Below are positions 6,783 to 10,500 of a stretch of 10,500 nucleotides of DNA, piece after piece (the first letter of the stretch is position 1; each line of letters opens with the position of its first letter). The stretch comes from an uncultured Lachnospiraceae bacterium (GTDB taxonomy: Bacteria > Bacillota > Clostridia > Lachnospirales > Lachnospiraceae), in assembly GCA_902783765.1 (NCBI GenBank), contig CACZSB010000019.1, positions 1-10,500 on the forward strand, written 5' to 3'. The translations under genes were made by a program, and so were the position numbers. The notes beneath the pieces were generated by a model. The model was given only the letters and a program-made list of their open reading frames with translations, made no database searches and was not told the DNA's origin.

Positions 6783-8072
6783 TTATTCTTCGTTCTTTTC
6801 CTTGCTTTCCTCAGCAGCCTCTGCCAGGGCTTTCACCAGGGCATCCTTAGGCGCTTCCATTACGGCTTCTTCGGCGTTTTCTTCCACCGTTTCTTCCACT
6901 TCCTCCAGCACCGGCAGGGCATCTGCCAGGGTCTGAACGGCTTCCTCCCGAGCCACGGCGGCGCTTACCTCTTCCGGAATCTGGATGGGGGCGCTTTCAG
7001 CAGGGCGTTCCCGGTCCATTTCCAGGGCCTTAATGGAAATGCTGATGCGCTTGGTATCGGAATCGTATTCCACCACCTTAGCTTCGATCTCCTGACCGAT
7101 CTTCAGCACATCGGAGGGCTTCTCAATACGATCCGGGGAAATCTGGGACACGTGCAGCAGGGCGTCCACGCCGGGTGCCAGCTGTACGAAGGCACCGAAA
7201 TCCTGCATCCGGGCCACGGTTCCCTTTACCACATTGCCGATGGCGTACTTCTCGTCCGCATTCAGCCAGGGGTTTTGATCCGGGAACTTCATGGAAAGGC
7301 TGATTTTCTTGCCCTTGATGCTCTTAACGAAAACTTCCACTTCCTGTCCCACGGTGAAGACTTTCTTGGGATGCTCGTAGCGGCCCCAGCCCATCTCGGA
7401 GATGTGCAGCAGTCCGTCAGCGCCGCCCAAATCGATAAAGGCGCCAAAATCCGTCAGACTGCGAACGGTGCCGTTTAAGATCATGCCCTCTTCGATGCGG
7501 GAAAGCAGGGCTTCCTCCGCCGCTTCCCGACGGGACTGCAGCACCTGCTTGCGGTTGCCGATAACCCGACGCTTTCTGGGCACGCATTCGGTAATCACAA
7601 ATTCCACTTCCTGATCCTGGTAGTGGCTAAGATCTCTTTCGAAATAATCGGACACCATGCTGGCGGGAATGAAAACTCTCACGCCCCCCACCATTACGCT
7701 CAGGCCCCCGGTGGTCACCTGGGAGACCTTGCCGGACAAAACAGTACCCTGCTCCAGGGATTCCTGCAGAATCTCATAGGAGCGGTCCACAGCCAGCCGA
7801 CGATAGGAAAGGAGCACCTGGCCCTCTCCATCATTGACCTTCAGAACTTTGACCCGAAGCTCGTCCCCCACGTGGACGGCCTCTTTCAGGTCCAGGGAAG
7901 GGTCAGTGGTATACTCGGACTTGGTGATGATCCCGTCGGCCTTGTAACCGATATTCAGGTTGATCTCGTTGTCCTTCACACCAATGACCGTGCCGGTTAC
8001 GATGGCATTCGTGCGGATCTGGTTCAAAGAACCTTCTTCATTCAGCAATTGTTCAAAACTTACTTCCGACAA
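6783..8072 (-). CDS. rpsA: Ribosomal protein S1-like protein with four S1 domains
   Basis: S1-domain protein of 429 residues that probably binds mRNA at the ribosome. Four S1 (OB-fold) repeats lie at about residues 20-91, 108-179, 195-262 and 279-348. The last two are the most typical (GTVRSLTDFGAFIDLGGADG near 201-220; GTVARMQDFGAFVQLAPGVD near 284-303). A tail at 350-429 is rich in Glu and Ala. The frame is open up to an ATG at 8219, but I choose the TTG at 8070-8072: AGGAGG (8082-8087) lies nine bases upstream, and the product then begins SEVSFEQLLNEEG, like S1 proteins that follow IspH. The longer N-terminus would only translate ispH out of frame. The start lies 20 bases inside ispH. Whether this shorter S1 is a true ribosomal protein, as in proteobacteria, is uncertain in Bacillota. 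Confidence 0.88.
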   Translation of the reverse strand: MSEVSFEQLLNEEGSLNQIRTNAIVTGTVIGVKDNEINLNIGYKADGIITKSEYTTDPSLDLKEAVHVGDELRVKVLKVNDGEGQVLLSYRRLAVDRSYEILQESLEQGTVLSGKVSQVTTGGLSVMVGGVRVFIPASMVSDYFERDLSHYQDQEVEFVITECVPRKRRVIGNRKQVLQSRREAAEEALLSRIEEGMILNGTVRSLTDFGAFIDLGGADGLLHISEMGWGRYEHPKKVFTVGQEVEVFVKSIKGKKISLSMKFPDQNPWLNADEKYAIGNVVKGTVARMQDFGAFVQLAPGVDALLHVSQISPDRIEKPSDVLKIGQEIEAKVVEYDSDTKRISISIKALEMDRERPAESAPIQIPEEVSAAVAREEAVQTLADALPVLEEVEETVEENAEEAVMEAPKDALVKALAEAAEESKEKNEE

Positions 8073-8898
8073 AATTTTGAACCTCCTCAATAATATTCTT
8101 TGGGGTGCTGGCCCCGGCTGTGATGCCCACGTAACGTACCGGCTGGAATCCTTGATCCTGTAGGTCTTTGAGTGTCCGGATGTAGTAGGTTTTACTACAA
8201 TGCGCCTCACAGATTTCAACCAGCTTCCGGGTATTGGAGCTGCTCAGCCCGCCAATAACAATCATGGCGTCCGCTGCCTGGGCCAATTCCCGGGTTTCCT
8301 GCTGTCTGATCTGTGTGGCATTACAAATAGTATTTACAGCGATAGCATTATAATATCTATTTTTAATCTTTGCAAGCATTTCTTGAAATTTGGCGGGCTG
8401 ATGGGTGGTCTGGGTCAAAACGCTAATGGGCTGCGCCGGGTCCAGGTCCGGAATATCCCCTTCGTCCCGTATCACATAAGCCTCATTCCGGCACCAGCCC
8501 AGGATGGCCTTCACCTCGGAATGGTCCGGGTCACCGATGACAAATACCGTGCGTCCCGCCTCTTCCGCTTCCTCCGCCAGGTGATGGATTTTTTTCACAA
8601 AGGGACAGGTGGCATCCACTAGCTTAAAACCGGCGGCCTCCAAAAGCTCCTGTTCCCGGCGGCTGATGCCATGGGAACGGATCACCAAAGTCCCCGGGGC
8701 ATAATCCCCCAGCTTTTCCAGATCCTCTATCACCGTAACGCCCCGGGATTTCAGATTCTGAATCACCTCTTCATTGTGGATAATGGGCCCATAGGTGTAT
8801 AAAGGGGACGTTCCTTCTTTCAGCAGGGCCTCCACCAGGCTCACCGCCCGTTCCACCCCAAAGCAAAAGCCCGCATGCTGCGCCGTTTCAACTCTCAT
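8053..8898 (-). CDS. ispH: 4-hydroxy-3-methylbut-2-enyl diphosphate reductase (IspH/LytB)
   Basis: IspH is the last enzyme of the MEP pathway. It reduces HMBPP to IPP and DMAPP with a [4Fe-4S] cluster in the cytoplasm. The 281 residues are the usual length. The three cluster cysteines are present: C12 in HAGFCFGVERAV, C98 in ATCPFV and C192 in NTICNATQ. Substrate-binding histidines H41 (IIHNEEV), H76 (RSHGISRRE) and H126 (GDPDHSEV), the proton-relay E128, T165, the SSN at 220-222 and S264 (TAGAST) are also present. The ATG at 8896-8898 overlaps the end of cmk by 11 bases, with GGGAG seven bases upstream. The stop TGA at 8053-8055 lies 20 bases into the S1 gene. In many Clostridia IspH and S1 form one polypeptide; here they are separate reading frames. 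Confidence 0.96.
   Translation of the reverse strand: MRVETAQHAGFCFGVERAVSLVEALLKEGTSPLYTYGPIIHNEEVIQNLKSRGVTVIEDLEKLGDYAPGTLVIRSHGISRREQELLEAAGFKLVDATCPFVKKIHHLAEEAEEAGRTVFVIGDPDHSEVKAILGWCRNEAYVIRDEGDIPDLDPAQPISVLTQTTHQPAKFQEMLAKIKNRYYNAIAVNTICNATQIRQQETRELAQAADAMIVIGGLSSSNTRKLVEICEAHCSKTYYIRTLKDLQDQGFQPVRYVGITAGASTPKNIIEEVQNFVGSKF
8082..8087 (-). promoter_or_regulatory. Ribosome binding site for the TTG start of the S1 gene
   Basis: A full AGGAGG inside the 3' end of ispH lies nine bases before the TTG at 8070-8072. It decides the S1 start, because no ATG or GTG in that frame is placed as well, and it suggests coupling of S1 translation to that of ispH. Confidence 0.8.
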
Positions 8899-9577
8899 GA
8901 AGCCGCTCCCGGTATAAAGAAAGAACCTTTTCCTTCACCGCCTGGATGCTCAGGGCCGAGCTGTCCAGCAGCAGGGCGTCCGCCGCCTGCTTTAAGGGGG
9001 CAATATCCCGGGTGGTATCCCGGTGATCCCGCTCCCGTATCTCCCGCTCCACGGTTTCATAATCACTTTCGAGCCCCTTGGCCAAAAGCTCCTCATACCG
9101 GCGGCGGGCTCTGACCTCCACAGAGGCGGTGAGGAAAATCTTTAAAAAGGCATCCGGCAGGATTACGGTGCCGATATCCCGGCCATCCATCACCACATCC
9201 TTTTCCGCCGCCAATTGCTGCTGGAGCGCCTTCATTTTTTCCCGCACCGGGCCGTAAACACTGGAAGCAGAGGCCATTTGCCCCACCGCCTCCTGCCTGA
9301 GAAGGGGCGTCACATTTTCCCCATTTAATATCACCTGCTGACTGCCTCCCTCATAGGCAATGGTCACCTGGGCCTGCTCACAGGCCCGGCTGATGCCCGC
9401 CTCATCGGAGGCATTAAGTCCTTGCCGCAGGAAATAAACGGCCATGGCCCGGAACATGGCGCCGGTGTCCACATAAATCAGGCCGGTTTCTTCCGCAATC
9501 AATTTGGCAATGGTACTTTTCCCCGAGCTGGCGGGGCCGTCAATGGCAATATGGCGATTGGGTCTTTTTTCCTTCAT
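8888..9577 (-). CDS. cmk: Cytidylate kinase, from an internal start in the fused frame
   Basis: Cmk phosphorylates CMP and dCMP with ATP in pyrimidine nucleotide metabolism. Counted from the ATG at 9575-9577 it has 229 residues, the normal length. The P-loop is GPASSGKST (14-22). YVDTGAMFRAMA (35-46) is the typical following block, MDGRDIGTVILPDA (130-143) carries the CMP-binding acidic/arginine motif, and RDHRDTTRDIAPL (183-195) with ADALLLDSS (199-207) closes the domain. GGAGG occurs twice upstream (9583-9587 and 9587-9591), five and nine bases from the ATG, so independent translation is likely. The upstream frame has no stop codon, so a fused product with the flavoprotein is also possible. 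It overlaps ispH by 11 bases. Confidence 0.93.
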   Translation of the reverse strand: MKEKRPNRHIAIDGPASSGKSTIAKLIAEETGLIYVDTGAMFRAMAVYFLRQGLNASDEAGISRACEQAQVTIAYEGGSQQVILNGENVTPLLRQEAVGQMASASSVYGPVREKMKALQQQLAAEKDVVMDGRDIGTVILPDAFLKIFLTASVEVRARRRYEELLAKGLESDYETVEREIRERDHRDTTRDIAPLKQAADALLLDSSALSIQAVKEKVLSLYRERLHES

Positions 9578-10500
9578 GCTTTCCTCCCTCCGGGCGGCCG
9601 CCACCCCTGCAGCGGCGCCGGTACTCCAGGCGATTTGCAGATTGTAGCCCCCGGTGGCGGCATCCAAATCCAGCATTTCTCCGGCCAGGTATAAATTCTT
9701 TATGATTTTGGATTCCATAGTTCTGGGATCCACTTCTTTCACATTGATTCCTCCCCGGGTCACAATGGCTTCTTCATAGCCCCGCAGGGAAAGATATTTC
9801 ATGGGGAAGGCTTTCAGGACCCGGGCCAGGCGGAGCCGCTCATCTCCCCGTAATCCCTGGGCTTTTCGGCCGGGATCCAGGATGCTTTGCGCCAGTACCG
9901 GTCCCGTAAGCGCTGCGGGCAAATACCCCCGCATAAAGGAGCTTAGGGCCTTCCCCCCTGCGGCGGCGCTTTCCCGCTCCATCCTCTCCAAAAGCTGCTC
10001 CTCAGACAAGGCGGGCTTTAGGTCTATACTTAGGCTCACGCTTTGGGCCTCCAGACCTCCTAAAAAGCCAGAAGCACTTAAGATAAGGGGCCCGCTTAAG
10101 CCGAAATGGGTAAACAATAATTCCCCCTGCTGGTTAAAAAGCGGCTTTTTCCCCAGCTTCATCGTCAGTCGTACGTTTTTTAAGCTAAGTCCCATGAGAT
10201 CCGCCGGGGTAAAGGCCTTAGCTTCATCACAAAAGGCGGCGTTGATAGGTACCAGAGAAGGATAGGTGGCTTCTGTATGATGCCCTGCCTGCTCCGCCAG
10301 ACGGTAGCCGTCCCCTGTGGAGCCTGTGGAGGGGTAACTCAGTCCCCCCAGGGCCAGAATCACCCGATCCGCCGGAAAAGACATCTCCCTCCGGGGCCCT
10401 TTGGCCTTCACGCCGGTCACACGTCCTTCTTCACGAATCAGTTCCGTGACCCTTGTTTTCAGTTCTATTCTCACACCGGCGGCCTGAAGGCTTTTTTCCA
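8888..10500 (-). CDS. Flavoprotein (HI0933/YhiN/BaiN family) fused in frame to cytidylate kinase, 5' end outside window
   Basis: The reading frame is open from the window edge to the cmk stop, giving 536 visible residues. The first 307 belong to an FAD-binding oxidoreductase of the HI0933/YhiN family (variously annotated as aminoacetone oxidase or BaiN). Counting from the GTG at 10474, the blocks are ALGGLSYPSTGSTGDGYRLA (41-60), LLFTHFGLSGPLIL (119-132), TRGGINVKEVDPRTMESK (239-256) and AGEMLDLDAATGGYNLQIAW (264-283), the last being the C-terminal FAD-contacting segment. The N-terminal dinucleotide-binding motif is outside the window, and the GTG at 10474 is probably not the start, since the frame continues with family-like sequence (SLQAAGVRIEL). 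The flavoprotein part ends near STGAAAGVAAARREES, and cytidylate kinase starts immediately after it without a stop codon. The function of this flavoprotein family is poorly defined. Confidence 0.85.
   Translation of the reverse strand, partial: EKSLQAAGVRIELKTRVTELIREEGRVTGVKAKGPRREMSFPADRVILALGGLSYPSTGSTGDGYRLAEQAGHHTEATYPSLVPINAAFCDEAKAFTPADLMGLSLKNVRLTMKLGKKPLFNQQGELLFTHFGLSGPLILSASGFLGGLEAQSVSLSIDLKPALSEEQLLERMERESAAAGGKALSSFMRGYLPAALTGPVLAQSILDPGRKAQGLRGDERLRLARVLKAFPMKYLSLRGYEEAIVTRGGINVKEVDPRTMESKIIKNLYLAGEMLDLDAATGGYNLQIAWSTGAAAGVAAARREESMKEKRPNRHIAIDGPASSGKSTIAKLIAEETGLIYVDTGAMFRAMAVYFLRQGLNASDEAGISRACEQAQVTIAYEGGSQQVILNGENVTPLLRQEAVGQMASASSVYGPVREKMKALQQQLAAEKDVVMDGRDIGTVILPDAFLKIFLTASVEVRARRRYEELLAKGLESDYETVEREIRERDHRDTTRDIAPLKQAADALLLDSSALSIQAVKEKVLSLYRERLHES
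9583..9591 (-). promoter_or_regulatory. Internal ribosome binding site before the cmk start
   Basis: The minus strand carries two overlapping GGAGG motifs, five and nine bases before the ATG at 9575-9577. Such a strong site inside a continuous reading frame suggests that free cytidylate kinase is made even if a fused protein also exists. Confidence 0.7.

Noticed and set aside
6516..7478. Plus-strand open frame of 320 residues opposite the S1 and lipoprotein genes
   Set aside because: It lies antisense to well-supported genes, crosses the terminator and promoter, and shows no recognisable domain; GC-rich codon use on the minus strand easily opens such frames.
8053..8080. A AAT TTT heptamer near the ispH end as a -1 frameshift site
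   Set aside because: The -1 frame reaches a TAA after a few codons and does not lead into the S1 frame, which is +1.
8073..8219. Extended N-terminus of the S1 protein from the ATG at 8219
   Set aside because: The 49 extra codons are an out-of-frame reading of ispH without S1-family similarity; AGGAGG with TTG at 8072 is the better start.

Overview
The window looks like a chromosomal housekeeping segment of a moderately GC-rich member of the Bacillota, most likely class Clostridia. The reasons are the order cmk - ispH - S1, the order cysS - mrnC - rlmB, a single-chain class II glycyl-tRNA synthetase, strong AGGAGG-type ribosome binding sites and a SleB-type cell wall hydrolase. This placement is inferred from gene content; no rRNA or tRNA gene is present to confirm it. 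Every gene I can support lies on the minus strand, so transcription runs from high to low coordinates.

Upstream unit (10500 down to about 6735): a flavoprotein of the HI0933/YhiN/BaiN family, cut by the right window edge, runs in frame and without a stop codon into cytidylate kinase (cmk). cmk overlaps ispH, the last enzyme of the MEP isoprenoid pathway. ispH overlaps a four-repeat ribosomal protein S1-like gene, which appears to start at a TTG inside ispH. A clear intrinsic terminator follows the S1 gene.

Downstream unit (about 6720 down to 1): directly after the terminator comes a well-formed sigma-A type promoter (TTGATT - 17 bp - TATAAT). It drives a small lipoprotein of unknown function. 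There follow glyS, a secreted coiled-coil/SleB wall hydrolase, cysS, mrnC (Mini-RNase III), rlmB (23S rRNA 2'-O-methyltransferase) and the 5' third of an arginine deiminase gene (arcA), cut by the left edge. Gaps are short (21-28 bp) or negative, except 73 bp before glyS, so most or all of these genes are probably co-transcribed.

Functionally the window is dominated by translation and RNA maturation (S1, GlyRS, CysRS, Mini-III, RlmB), with nucleotide and isoprenoid precursor enzymes (Cmk, IspH) upstream and a wall hydrolase and a lipoprotein mixed in. I see no CRISPR array, insertion sequence, phage gene, tRNA/rRNA gene, riboswitch or defence system. The points worth a second look are the in-frame flavoprotein-Cmk fusion with an internal ribosome binding site, the out-of-frame ispH/S1 junction, the coiled-coil/SleB protein placed between two synthetase genes, and arcA behind rlmB.
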